A model generated the notes under the pieces. The model saw nothing but the letters and a program-made list of their open reading frames with translations, did no database searches and was not told the DNA's origin. Positions 10,942-23,454 of a stretch of 64,000 nucleotides of DNA are shown piece by piece; position 1 is the first letter of the stretch; each line of letters opens with the position of its first letter. Source of the DNA: Thalassotalea sp. 273M-4 (GTDB lineage: Bacteria > Pseudomonadota > Gammaproteobacteria > Enterobacterales > Alteromonadaceae). The stretch is from contig NZ_CP166961.1 of assembly GCF_041410465.1 (NCBI RefSeq), forward strand, positions 868,001 to 932,000, written 5' to 3'. Made by a program: the position numbers and the translations under genes.

Positions 10942-10975
10942 AGTATATCTTTGATGTAAGTTTACGTAAAGGTAA
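10942..10975 (-). promoter_or_regulatory. Predicted liuR-liuABCDE promoter with LiuR-type operator
   Basis: Read on the minus strand: TTTACG (10970-10965), a 17-base spacer, TATACT (10947-10942), 39 bases ahead of liuR. The -35 box lies inside CCTTTACGTAAACTTACATC, which resembles the TTTACGTAAACGTAA-like sites described for LiuR in proteobacteria (from memory). Overlap of the operator with the -35 box/spacer is usual for MerR proteins. This is inference from spacing and motif. Confidence 0.55.
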
Positions 10976-11159
10976 TGTTTTCTTGTTTTTTGCTCCTGTT
11001 TACCTTGGTGTTAATTTAAATTTAGTGTGTATTGGGTGTTCTTTATGTAACAAACTTGTTTTAAAAAGTTTTATTTTTGTTGTTAGTTAACCTTGGCGTA
11101 ACCTTGGTAATTGATGTAGTCTAGGGGGAATGTTAAAAAAAAATCAATAAGGGCTAGGT

Positions 11160-12344
11160 ATGTCATCTTCCGATCCAATTGTTATTGTTTCTGCTGTAAG
11201 AACTCCTATGGGTGGTTTTATGGGGAGTCTTGCGAGTTTAAGCGCAACCGAACTTGGCGCAGTCGCCATTCGCGATGCCGTTACCAAAAGTGGGCTAACA
11301 CCTGAGCAAATCGATGAAGTTTTCATGGGCAATGTTTTGTCTGCTGGAGTCAAGCAAGCCCCTGCAAGACAAGCGGCACTCGGTGGTGGTTTACCGTATT
11401 CAACGCTATGCACCACCATAAATAAAGTGTGTGGTTCTGGGATGAAAGCATTAATGAGTGCGCATGATGCGATTAAAGTTGGTTGCGTTGATATTGTTGT
11501 CGCCGGTGGCATGGAAAGCATGTCACAAGCCCCTTATATTCTACCTAAGATGCGCTCAGGTATGCGATTTGGTCATGGCGAAGTAAAAGATCATATGATG
11601 CTTGATGGTCTCGAAAATGCCTATGATGGCATGGCTATGGGCTGTTTTGCCCAAAACACGGCCGATAATATGGCGTTTACTCGAGAGCAAATGGATGATT
11701 ATGCTTTAGAGTCATTAGCGCGAGCCAACAACGCTATTGCGAATAGTTTATTTAACGAAGAAATTGTACCGATAACGATAACAACTCGAAAGGGCGAGCA
11801 TGTTATCGCTACCGATGAGCAACCAAGCAATGCCCGCCCCGAAAAAATTCCAACGTTAAAACCGGCATTTAAACGAGATGGTACCATTACCGCAGCTAAT
11901 TCTAGCTCTATTTCTGATGGTGCAGCGGCATTAACCTTAATGTCTTTGTCTCAAGCGCATAAATTAGGTTTAACCCCATTATGTAAAATTGTTGCCCACG
12001 CTACTCATGCTCAACATCCAAGTGAATTTACTGCTGCTCCTGTTGGCGCCGTCAATAAGTTGTTAGAAAAAACTCAATGGAAAATCCAAGATATTGATTT
12101 GTTTGAAATTAACGAAGCGTTTGCGATGGTAACCATGCTGGCCATAAAAGAGTTGAACCTAGACTATGCCAAAGTCAATGTGCATGGCGGAGCGTGTGCA
12201 TTAGGTCATCCTATCGGAGCCAGTGGTGCCCGTATAGTGGTCACTTTGATTCATGCCTTAAAACAGCGTGCTTTAAAGAAAGGCGTGGCAACCTTGTGTA
12301 TTGGTGGTGGTGAGGCAACGGCTGTCGCCATAGAAATGATTTAA
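11160..12344 (+). CDS. Acetyl-CoA C-acyltransferase (thiolase)
   Basis: Biosynthetic-type thiolase of 394 residues that cleaves acetoacetyl-CoA or 2-methylacetoacetyl-CoA. The nucleophile Cys91 is in NKVCGSGMKA, the catalytic His is in GGACALGHPIGASGAR, and the second Cys is in CIGGGEATA near the end. It leads the plus-strand branched-chain acyl-CoA operon, divergent from liuR, and in related genomes the same gene stands in front of mmsA and the acyl-CoA dehydrogenase. In this setting it can serve both the isoleucine route (2-methylacetoacetyl-CoA) and acetoacetyl-CoA derived from leucine. ATG 11160 follows AAGGG at a workable distance. Confidence 0.92.
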   Translation: MSSSDPIVIVSAVRTPMGGFMGSLASLSATELGAVAIRDAVTKSGLTPEQIDEVFMGNVLSAGVKQAPARQAALGGGLPYSTLCTTINKVCGSGMKALMSAHDAIKVGCVDIVVAGGMESMSQAPYILPKMRSGMRFGHGEVKDHMMLDGLENAYDGMAMGCFAQNTADNMAFTREQMDDYALESLARANNAIANSLFNEEIVPITITTRKGEHVIATDEQPSNARPEKIPTLKPAFKRDGTITAANSSSISDGAAALTLMSLSQAHKLGLTPLCKIVAHATHAQHPSEFTAAPVGAVNKLLEKTQWKIQDIDLFEINEAFAMVTMLAIKELNLDYAKVNVHGGACALGHPIGASGARIVVTLIHALKQRALKKGVATLCIGGGEATAVAIEMI

Positions 12345-12368
12345 TCGACGAGATAAGGGATTAGTACA

Positions 12369-13526
12369 ATGAATTTTGATTTAACCGAAGATCAGCAAAT
12401 GTTTGCTGATATGGCTCGTCAATTTGCCCAGGCAGAAATGGCACCTTTTGCCGCCAAATGGGATAAGGAACATATCTTTCCAAAAGAGGTGATTGCCAAA
12501 GCGGGAGAGCTTGGATTTTGTGGTTTGTACAGTCCTGAAGACGTCGGGGGATTGGGCTTGTCGCGATTAGACTGTTCAATTATTTTTGAACAACTCGCAA
12601 TGGGGTGCACCACAACAACCGCGATGTTAACCATTCATAATATGGCGACTTGGATGATCGCAACGTGGGGTCTTGATGAGGTTAAACAAACTTGGTGTGC
12701 TGAATTAGTGAGTGGTCAAAAACTGGCTTCTTACTGTTTAACAGAGCCTGGTTCGGGTTCTGACGCCGCATCATTGAGAACAACCGCCAAAAAAGATGGT
12801 GAACATTACGTTATTAATGGTTCTAAAATGTTTATCTCTGGAGCCGGTGAAACCGATGTTTTGGTGGTTATGGCTCGTACGGGGGAGCAAGGGCCAAATG
12901 GCATTTCTGCGCTGCTAATTCCCGCAGATGCTGACGGTGTTATTTATGGTAAAGCCGAAGAAAAGCTAGGTTGGAATGCCCAACCCACCAAAATGATCAC
13001 ATTTGAGGATGTTCGTATCCCTATTTCGAACCTTTTAGGTGATGAAGGACAAGGCTTTGCAATGGCGATGAAAGGGTTAGATGGTGGTCGAATAAATATT
13101 GCGTCGTGTTCTATTGGCACAGCTCAACAAGCGTTAAATACCGCTAAAGAATACATGCTTGAACGCCAACAATTTGGCAAACCTATTGCCGCTTTTCAAG
13201 GCTTACAGTTTAAATTAGCCGATATGGCAACTGAACTGGTTGCTGCCAGACAAATGGTGCGTATGGCGGCTTATAAATTAGATTCCGCTCATCCTGAAAG
13301 AACCGCCTACTGTGCGATGGCTAAACAATTTGCGACCGATATTGGTTTTAAAGTGTGTGATGCAGCCCTGCAAATACACGGTGGTTATGGCTATATCAAA
13401 GAATACCCACTAGAGCGTTATTTTAGAGATGTGCGCGTGCACCAAATATTAGAAGGCACCAATGAAATTATGCGCGTTATCGTATCTCGACGATTACTAG
13501 ATCAAGGTGCTGGCGAGATTTTGTGA
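12369..13526 (+). CDS. Acyl-CoA dehydrogenase, probably isobutyryl-/2-methyl-branched-chain
   Basis: 385-residue acyl-CoA dehydrogenase with all family motifs: YCLTEPGSGSDAASL and GSKMFISGAGETDV for flavin binding, HGGYGYIKEYPLERYFRDVR, and the catalytic Glu in LEGTNEIMRVIV. The branched-chain context (3-hydroxyisobutyryl-CoA hydrolase and mmsB downstream) suggests isobutyryl-CoA and/or 2-methylbutyryl-CoA as substrate, making methacrylyl-CoA or tiglyl-CoA. It starts 24 bases after the thiolase stop codon with AAGGGATT ahead of the ATG. The exact chain specificity cannot be read from the sequence. Confidence 0.9.
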   Translation: MNFDLTEDQQMFADMARQFAQAEMAPFAAKWDKEHIFPKEVIAKAGELGFCGLYSPEDVGGLGLSRLDCSIIFEQLAMGCTTTTAMLTIHNMATWMIATWGLDEVKQTWCAELVSGQKLASYCLTEPGSGSDAASLRTTAKKDGEHYVINGSKMFISGAGETDVLVVMARTGEQGPNGISALLIPADADGVIYGKAEEKLGWNAQPTKMITFEDVRIPISNLLGDEGQGFAMAMKGLDGGRINIASCSIGTAQQALNTAKEYMLERQQFGKPIAAFQGLQFKLADMATELVAARQMVRMAAYKLDSAHPERTAYCAMAKQFATDIGFKVCDAALQIHGGYGYIKEYPLERYFRDVRVHQILEGTNEIMRVIVSRRLLDQGAGEIL

Positions 13527-13602
13527 TCTTTAAGCTAGCAAAAACAATAAAGTTAAGTATGTTAAATAACTTAATAAAAATTAATATTACACAGGAATTA
13601 CT

Positions 13603-14727
13603 ATGTCAGACGTTGTCTTATTCGAATTATTAAAGTGCAGCAATGGTAAGCATATTGGCATTGCCACATTAAACTCGGAAAAGTCTTTAAACGCCCTAAG
13701 CCATAACATGGTGAAATCACTTTATCCAAAACTAAAAAGTTGGCAACAAGATGACAACATTGTTGCTGTTGTGCTGCAAGGCACTGGCTCTAAGGCATTT
13801 TGCGCTGGTGGTGATGTTGTCCATTTATATCATAACTTACCTAATCAACAAGGCGACAGTGCACCCGATGTTGAGGCTTTCTTTACCGATGAATATAAGT
13901 TGGACTTCTTAATCCATACCTTTGAAAAGCCTTTTATCGTATGGGGACACGGTATTGTTATGGGTGGGGGATTGGGTTTAATGGTTGGAGGCAGCCATCG
14001 AATCGTTACCGAAAATACCAAAATAGCGATGCCGGAAATCAGTATTGGTTTATATCCTGATGTCGGCGCAACCTATTTTTTAAACAAGATGCCAGATAAT
14101 TGCGGCCTGTTTTTGGGGTTAACCGGAGCCACGATGAACGCTGCTGATGCGATCTATACGAATTTAGCGGATAACTTTATTACCAATGACAAAAAGTCTG
14201 AATTTATTATGAAATTGATCATGATTAATTGGTGTGAGTCGCTGGCATTAAATCATCAAAGAGTGAGTCATTTACTTCATGATTTAGAAGAAAAGTGCAT
14301 GGTTCATATACCTGGTTCCAACGTGAAAAAACATCAAACGTTGATCAGCGAACTTACATCGGCCGACACCCTTGGCGAAATTGTAGAAGCGATTAAGTCT
14401 AAAGAAATTGATGATCAATGGTTTAACAAAGCACAAAAGTCATTATCACACGGTAGCCCGGTAAGCGCGCAACTTACTTATCGACAATTACAAGAAGGTA
14501 AAGACATGACCTTGGCTGATTGTTTTCGTCTTGAGCTGGGCATTTCGACCAAGTGTTCTGAGTTTGGGGAATTTAAAGAGGGGGTTAGAGCTCTGTTAAT
14601 TGAAAAAGATAATAAGCCATCTTGGAAATACCCGTCGGTAGAGGCAGTTGCAGAGCAAGATATTGAATGGTTTTTTAGTCCGCAATGGGCTGATGTAGAA
14701 CACCCTTTGGCAACATTAGGCAAATAA
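13603..14727 (+). CDS. 3-hydroxyisobutyryl-CoA hydrolase
   Basis: Crotonase-fold thioesterase of 374 residues that frees 3-hydroxyisobutyrate from its CoA ester in valine breakdown. Landmarks are KAFCAGGDVVHLYH, HGIVMGGGLGLMVGGSHRIVTE and MPEISIGLYPDVGATYFLNKMP, the last carrying the Glu and Asp used by the hydrolase branch rather than by hydratases. The protein is about 100 residues longer than a simple enoyl-CoA hydratase, again typical of the hydrolase. It is separated from the dehydrogenase by 76 bases and precedes mmsB by 19. Confidence 0.9.
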   Translation: MSDVVLFELLKCSNGKHIGIATLNSEKSLNALSHNMVKSLYPKLKSWQQDDNIVAVVLQGTGSKAFCAGGDVVHLYHNLPNQQGDSAPDVEAFFTDEYKLDFLIHTFEKPFIVWGHGIVMGGGLGLMVGGSHRIVTENTKIAMPEISIGLYPDVGATYFLNKMPDNCGLFLGLTGATMNAADAIYTNLADNFITNDKKSEFIMKLIMINWCESLALNHQRVSHLLHDLEEKCMVHIPGSNVKKHQTLISELTSADTLGEIVEAIKSKEIDDQWFNKAQKSLSHGSPVSAQLTYRQLQEGKDMTLADCFRLELGISTKCSEFGEFKEGVRALLIEKDNKPSWKYPSVEAVAEQDIEWFFSPQWADVEHPLATLGK

Positions 14728-14746
14728 CAACAATTATGGAGGCTGT

Positions 14747-15634
14747 ATGGCCAAGATCACTTTTATCGGTTTAGGAAACATGGGCGCTCCTATGGCCCTT
14801 AATTTATTAAATGCAGGTGAGCAAGTTTGTGCATTTGATCTAAATTCACAAGCTGTGCAATCGATCGTAAAAGCGGGCGCAACATCATTTGATACAGCCA
14901 ATAGATGTGTTCAAGATGCTGACATTGTGATCTCCATGCTGCCTGCCGGTAAACATGTAGAAGAGCTTTTTTTAGGCAAACAAGGCTTAATTAATCACAT
15001 AAAACCCAACAGCTTAGTGATAGATTCTTCGACCATTGATAAACCGACAGTGGTGAAAGTAGCAAATGCTTTGGCCAAACATTCAATAGCGTTTGTTGAT
15101 GCCCCTGTCTCTGGTGGGGTCGCTGGAGCTCAAGCCGGTACATTAAGTTTTATGGTGGGGGGGAGCGAAGAAGATTTTATTCGCGCGAAGCCAATATTAG
15201 AAAAAATGGGGACAAATATTTTTCATGCTGGCGACCTCGGTGCAGGTCAGGTGGCAAAAGTGTGCAACAACATGTTACTTGCCATTTTAATGTCGGGTAC
15301 CTCAGAAGCGTTAAAGCTGGGTACAGATAACGGCTTAGATCCTAAGGTTTTATCGAACATCATGCTAAAAAGCTCAGGTCGTAATTGGACTTTAGAGTTA
15401 TATAACCCAGTGCCTGGCGTGCTTGAAGATGTGCCCGCATCAAATGGTTACAAAGCGGGTTTTATGACCGACTTAATGATCAAAGATTTAGGTCTGGCAA
15501 TGGCTGCAGCGGTTCAAAGCAAGTCATCTACGCCCATGGGGACATTAGCGCGTAGCCTATATACGTTACATGCTGGTAAAGGCCATGGAACAGAGGATTT
15601 TTCTAGTATTATCAAGATGTTTGAAAAGGAATAA
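14747..15634 (+). CDS. mmsB: 3-hydroxyisobutyrate dehydrogenase
   Basis: NAD-dependent oxidation of 3-hydroxyisobutyrate to methylmalonate semialdehyde. 295 residues: an N-terminal Rossmann domain with GLGNMGAPMALNLL (about 7-20), the substrate-binding DAPVSGGVAGAQAGTL and the catalytic Lys in QVAKVCNNMLL of the beta-hydroxyacid dehydrogenase family. GGAGG lies 5 bases ahead of the ATG. Its product is normally used by MmsA, whose gene is not in this operon. Confidence 0.93.
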   Translation: MAKITFIGLGNMGAPMALNLLNAGEQVCAFDLNSQAVQSIVKAGATSFDTANRCVQDADIVISMLPAGKHVEELFLGKQGLINHIKPNSLVIDSSTIDKPTVVKVANALAKHSIAFVDAPVSGGVAGAQAGTLSFMVGGSEEDFIRAKPILEKMGTNIFHAGDLGAGQVAKVCNNMLLAILMSGTSEALKLGTDNGLDPKVLSNIMLKSSGRNWTLELYNPVPGVLEDVPASNGYKAGFMTDLMIKDLGLAMAAAVQSKSSTPMGTLARSLYTLHAGKGHGTEDFSSIIKMFEKE

Positions 15635-15636
15635 AA

Positions 15637-16398
15637 ATGGATTTACAAGATAAAGTCGTTGTAATCACCGGAGCGGGGGGAGGCTTAGGGCGGACTATGG
15701 CGGTTGAGTTCGCTAAACAAGGCGCCAAGTTAGCGCTCATAGATCTTACGGCTGAGGGACTCAACGAAACGGCAACTTTAGTACACTTGGCGAAAAGTGA
15801 AGCGAAAACTTATGTTTGTAATGTCACCAATGAAAGTGATGTTGAACAGACCTTTGGTCAAATAGCTTCCGATTTTAGCGGGATTGATGGTTTAATAAAT
15901 AATGCAGGGATCTTAAGGGATGGCTTATTCGTTAAGGTCAAAGAAGGGGAAATCATCAATAAAATGTCACTAGAACAATTTCAATCTGTTATTGATGTAA
16001 ACCTAACCGGTGTGTTTTTGTGTGCTAGAGAAGCCAGTGTGCAAATGATTAAACATCAGCGTAAAGGTGTTATCGTTAATATGTCTTCTATTGCAAGACA
16101 GGGGAATATTGGCCAAACAAACTATGCCGCATCAAAAGCCGGCGTAGTCGCTATGACGGTTACCTGGGCAAGAGAGCTTGGTAAACATGGAATTCGAGTT
16201 GGCGCAATTGCTCCTGGAGTGGTTGCAACCCCAATGACCGATGCCATGCGACCAGAGATGAGGCTAAGACTTGAACAAATGAAACCCGTTGGCCGATTAG
16301 GCACCCCAGAAGAAATCGCCCACACTGCGCGTTATATTTTTGAAAATGACTTTTTTACAGGACGGGTCGTTGAAATTGATGGTGGCTTAGCGATGTAG
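15637..16398 (+). CDS. Short-chain dehydrogenase/reductase, likely branched-chain 3-hydroxyacyl-CoA dehydrogenase
   Basis: Classical SDR of 253 residues: nucleotide-binding TGAGGGLG (about 11-18), NNAG, catalytic Ser in VNMSSIARQG and the YAASK pair (Tyr/Lys), then IAPGVVATPMT and a C-terminal VVEIDGGLAM. Sequence alone would be called 3-oxoacyl-ACP reductase, but the gene starts 2 bases after mmsB and ends the operon, so 2-methyl-3-hydroxybutyryl-CoA dehydrogenase (isoleucine) or a related acyl-CoA role is more likely. The same SDR follows mmsB in Shewanella clusters as I remember them. Confidence 0.82.
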   Translation: MDLQDKVVVITGAGGGLGRTMAVEFAKQGAKLALIDLTAEGLNETATLVHLAKSEAKTYVCNVTNESDVEQTFGQIASDFSGIDGLINNAGILRDGLFVKVKEGEIINKMSLEQFQSVIDVNLTGVFLCAREASVQMIKHQRKGVIVNMSSIARQGNIGQTNYAASKAGVVAMTVTWARELGKHGIRVGAIAPGVVATPMTDAMRPEMRLRLEQMKPVGRLGTPEEIAHTARYIFENDFFTGRVVEIDGGLAM

Positions 16399-16510
16399 TT
16401 TGGCGCTAATGTGGTGACTAAATTGAAGACCGTCACCAAGTTGATTCGATCTATACATGTATTTTTTCTTCGCAAGAATGGCCTACATTAGCTGACAAAA
16501 AATGGTATAT

Positions 16511-16545
16511 AAAGAAAAGCGAGTTTATACTCGCTTTTCTTTTCA
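16511..16545 (+). terminator. Intrinsic terminator of the branched-chain acyl-CoA operon
   Basis: AAAGAAAAGCGAG, loop TTTATA, CTCGCTTTTCTTT: a 13-bp stem ending in a T-rich tail. It separates the operon from gmhB; the A-rich left arm would let it work in both directions. Confidence 0.85.
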
Positions 16546-16569
16546 CTAATTAACAAAGTATAACCACCA

Positions 16570-17106
16570 ATGAATAGAGCCTTATTTTTAGACCGTGACG
16601 GTATTATTAACCACGATCATGGTTATGTATTTCAACCAGAGCAATTTGATTTCATCGATGGAATTTTTACTTTGTGTCAGCATGCACAACAACAAGGGTT
16701 GAAAATAATCGTCATAACAAATCAATCTGGGATTGGTCGAGGTATGTATAGTGAACAACAGTTTTTAGACTTAACAAAGTGGATGATGGAGGCTTTTAAT
16801 AAGAAAGGCATTCATATTACAGATGTGTTCTTTTGCCCGCATCATCCCACAAAAGCTCAAGGCGACTATAAAGTTGCATGCCAATGTCGCAAACCAGAAC
16901 CTGGAATGATACTAGAAGCTGCGAAAAAACATCACATCGATTTAAAGCAAAGTATTTTCATTGGCGATAAAGTTTCAGATTTAAAAGCAGCGCAGAATGC
17001 TGGGGTACATAACCGCATCTTATTGCAAGGCCATTACGGTGATGATCAGGCAATAGAAGGCCACAGAATAGAAAAACTGCTAGATTCTTTACAATTCATT
17101 AATTAG
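16570..17106 (+). CDS. gmhB: D-glycero-beta-D-manno-heptose 1,7-bisphosphate 7-phosphatase
   Basis: HAD-family phosphatase of 178 residues in ADP-heptose synthesis for lipopolysaccharide core. The catalytic DRDG is at residues 8-11 (Asp8 nucleophile, Asp10 acid/base), motif II is VITNQSG, and motif IV is FIGDKVSDL. The zinc-binding insertion CPHHP...CQCRKP typical of GmhB is present. The gene stands directly ahead of an rRNA operon, as gmhB (yaeD) does in E. coli next to rrnH, which supports orthology. Confidence 0.93.
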   Translation: MNRALFLDRDGIINHDHGYVFQPEQFDFIDGIFTLCQHAQQQGLKIIVITNQSGIGRGMYSEQQFLDLTKWMMEAFNKKGIHITDVFFCPHHPTKAQGDYKVACQCRKPEPGMILEAAKKHHIDLKQSIFIGDKVSDLKAAQNAGVHNRILLQGHYGDDQAIEGHRIEKLLDSLQFIN

Positions 17107-17160
17107 TTTGGTGGTTTTTTGTTCAATCTTGAATTAATCTTATTTAATTCGAAAAAATAG

Positions 17161-17188
17161 TTGACGATTGCGCAAAAATCCATAGAAT
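17161..17188 (+). promoter_or_regulatory. rrn promoter P1 (predicted)
   Basis: TTGACG, 16-base spacer, TAGAAT, followed at once by a G+C-rich discriminator GCGCATCC. The 16-base spacing and GC-rich discriminator are typical of stringently controlled rRNA promoters. It is about 500 bases ahead of the 16S gene. Confidence 0.8.
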
Positions 17189-17354
17189 GCGCATCCTCTT
17201 CCGACGACAACCTTTATAAGGATTGTTAAGGAAATGATTGTTAAGTCAGCTCGATGAGAAAAGGGCTGTGTTTTAACATGTTTTATCCTAAGATATTGGG
17301 TTGAACGTCACCTCCAAAGTTGAAATGAAATTCAAATTATTTTCAAGAAAAGGG

Positions 17355-17382
17355 TTGACAATAAATCTGGGTGTCGTAAAAT
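17355..17382 (+). promoter_or_regulatory. rrn promoter P2 (predicted)
   Basis: TTGACA, 16-base spacer, TAAAAT, followed by the same GCGCATCC discriminator as P1. The shared block AATGCGCATCCT is identical between the two promoters, which suggests that one arose by duplication or that both are under the same growth-rate control. Confidence 0.8.
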
Positions 17383-17474
17383 GCGCATCCTGCTTCGGAC
17401 AAGGTCTGAAGCGTCGCAAGCAGCGAATGAGATTGCTTGTTTTATATGGAGTTACTGATTTATCTCCATATAAG

Positions 17475-17488
17475 TTCTTTAACAATTA
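17475..17488 (+). promoter_or_regulatory. boxA antitermination site in the rrn leader
   Basis: TTCTTTAACAATTA matches the boxA core (TGCTCTTTAACA type) recognised by NusB-S10 in rRNA leaders. It lies between P2 and the 16S gene. The rest of the 585-base stretch from gmhB to 16S (17107-17691) holds the two promoters and otherwise only leader sequence; I see no gene in it. Confidence 0.65.
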
Positions 17489-17691
17489 GTTATCATGCAA
17501 TTTGTGTGGGCACTCACATTAAGATTGATTTACAAAGCTACTAAGTATTTATACCGGTAGCACATTAACTTAATGATGATGACACACAAAATATATACAT
17601 ATGTTTTATGTAAAGTTTGTTTTTACTTTTTAAAGTGAAAACAACCAGCAAATTCATTGAGTCGATTCTTCGGAATCAAAAAACAACTTTT

Positions 17692-19231
<1,540 letters not shown>

Positions 19232-19321
19232 CCTTAAGTAGACAACTTAATGAGTACGAAAGTACTGCGAGTGTTCACACAAATTGCACTGATAACGAAA
19301 GATAAAGACATACTCAGAAGT

Positions 19322-19397
19322 GGGGCTATAGCTCAGCTGGGAGAGCGCCTGCCTTGCACGCAGGAGGTCAGCAGTTCGATCCTGCTTAGCTCCACCA
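19322..19397 (+). tRNA. tRNA-Ala (TGC)
   Basis: 76 bases, CCA encoded. Acceptor GGGGCTA pairs with TAGCTCC, the anticodon arm shows CTTGCAC with anticodon TGC, and the T arm has GTTCGAT. It lies 90 bases after 16S in the usual 16S-23S spacer position. Confidence 0.97.
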
Positions 19398-19416
19398 TTT
19401 CTGAATTCTATACAGT

Positions 19417-19493
<77 letters not shown>

Positions 19494-19677
19494 CTTTAGA
19501 ATTTTAACTGTGTTATTTCAATGCTCGTTTAGTACACTAAACGTCGCATTAAAATGCCTTGTTAAACATCTAAAAAGATAGAAGTGTCGAAAAGGACGAA
19601 AAGCCAAATTTAAGGCATCAAGATGATGATTTAAATTTGGTTTTTTACCAACTTTATGCCGAATGTGCGCATAAATG

Positions 19678-19693
19678 TACTCTTTAACAATTT
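19678..19693 (+). promoter_or_regulatory. boxA-like site in the 16S-23S spacer
   Basis: TACTCTTTAACAATTT is a near-consensus boxA, a second antitermination site as in E. coli spacers. The remaining spacer between tRNA-Ile and 23S (19494-20072, 579 bases) holds several small hairpins, such as GTTCGGT/ACCGAAC near 19880-19900, and the 5' arm of the 23S processing stem; I see no gene there. Confidence 0.7.
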
Positions 19694-20072
19694 GGAAAGC
19701 TGATATTAAACCCGGTGTTTGTATCGATAACAACGTGTCGCACGATGTTATCAAATGATATAAGCACCAAAACGAAAACACATTCCTAGTGTTTTCAAAC
19801 TAATTAATAATCTTTGATTATTGATTTTTTATACTCAAGTCATTCTTATTGAATGCGTGAAAATGTCAGGCGATACAATTAGTTCGGTTTAGTCACCGAA
19901 CAGTCCAAGCAAATGCGGTCAGTTAATTGGCTGTATTGCGACGGAATTAGGCGCTTCTACAAAGCCGTCAATGTTTTCTCGAAATGCGCATAACGTGTTA
20001 TGTAATCGAGAGGAATCAGAAGACAATGCCGTAGAAACGACTAATAACGAGCAAGACCGTTTGGGGTTGTAT

Positions 20073-22962
<2,890 letters not shown>

Positions 22963-23002
22963 ACAACACCCAAGAGGTTTTGTAGGTTTGACATGAAAAA
23001 TC

Positions 23003-23056
23003 GTCGATATAATGCGTTCATCCATGAAGCATATCGACATTTGTACATCCATGTAC
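23003..23056 (+). repeat. Composite hairpin element in the 23S-5S spacer
   Basis: Outer arms GTCGATAT (23003-23010) and ATATCGAC (23031-23038) enclose the small hairpin TTCATCCATGAA (23017-23028); directly after comes a second perfect hairpin GTACATCCATGTAC (23043-23056). Both small hairpins share the centre CATCCATG. It would be transcribed as part of the rRNA precursor. Confidence 0.75.
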
Positions 23057-23119
23057 TTCACGCATTAAGTAAGAATTGAGTAGCGTTTAATATTAGATTT
23101 CAAATTGTTTAACAAATTT

Positions 23120-23237
23120 TGTCTAGCGACAATAGCGTTGTGGAACCACCTGATCCCATGCCGAACTCAGAAGTGAAACGCAACAGCGCCGATGGTAGTG
23201 TGGGAGTTCCCATGTGAGAGTAGGTCATCGCTAGGCT
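23120..23237 (+). rRNA. rrf: 5S ribosomal RNA
   Basis: 118 bases with the conserved core CCCATGCCGAACTCAGAAGTGAAAC and GATGGTAGTGTGG...CCATGTGAGAGTAGG. The ends are set by helix I (TGTCTAGCGA with TCGCTAGGCT-type pairing). Last gene of the rRNA operon, 157 bases after 23S. Confidence 0.95.
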
Positions 23238-23248
23238 CCTATTTAAAG

Positions 23249-23278
23249 AAAGGCTGTCCACTGGGCAGCCTTTTTTGC
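23249..23278 (+). terminator. rrn operon terminator 1
   Basis: AAGGCTGTCC / GGGCAGCCTTTTTT: a stem of at least six G-C-rich pairs (AGGCTG/CAGCCT) with a run of T, 12 bases after 5S. Confidence 0.85.
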
Positions 23279-23319
23279 ATTTCAGAATCAGTGAAGTGCC
23301 GCTCGACCTACTACGTAGT

Positions 23320-23368
23320 TATCGAAAATTGCCTCCCTGCATTTTCGATATTCACCACATCCATGTGG
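23320..23368 (+). repeat. Composite hairpin element downstream of 5S
   Basis: A perfect 10-bp inverted repeat TATCGAAAAT (23320-23329) / ATTTTCGATA (23341-23350), then the perfect hairpin CCACATCCATGTGG (23355-23368) with the same CATCCATG centre as the copies before 5S and at 23508. The arrangement (large inverted repeat followed by the small hairpin) matches the element at 23003. Confidence 0.75.
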
Positions 23369-23371
23369 CTT

Positions 23372-23396
23372 ATCGCTAGGCTCCTATTCCAAGAAA
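23372..23396 (+). pseudogene. Relic of a second 5S rRNA 3' end
   Basis: ATCGCTAGGCTCCTATT at 23372-23388 is identical to the last bases of 5S and the following spacer at 23227-23243, and the next bases (CCAAGAAAG against TAAAGAAAG) continue the match. A second rho-independent terminator follows directly. This looks like what remains of a tandem 5S copy whose body was lost or replaced by the hairpin element at 23320-23368. Confidence 0.6.
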
Positions 23397-23426
23397 GCCC
23401 TTAGCTAACGCTAAGGGCTTTTTTAC
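23394..23426 (+). terminator. rrn operon terminator 2
   Basis: AAAGCCCTTAGC, loop TAAC, GCTAAGGGCTTTTTT: a 12-bp perfect stem with a T-run, stronger than terminator 1. It belongs to the second (relic) 5S end. Confidence 0.9.
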
Positions 23427-23454
23427 TTTTTGGGGATTGAAACATTCACCACCT

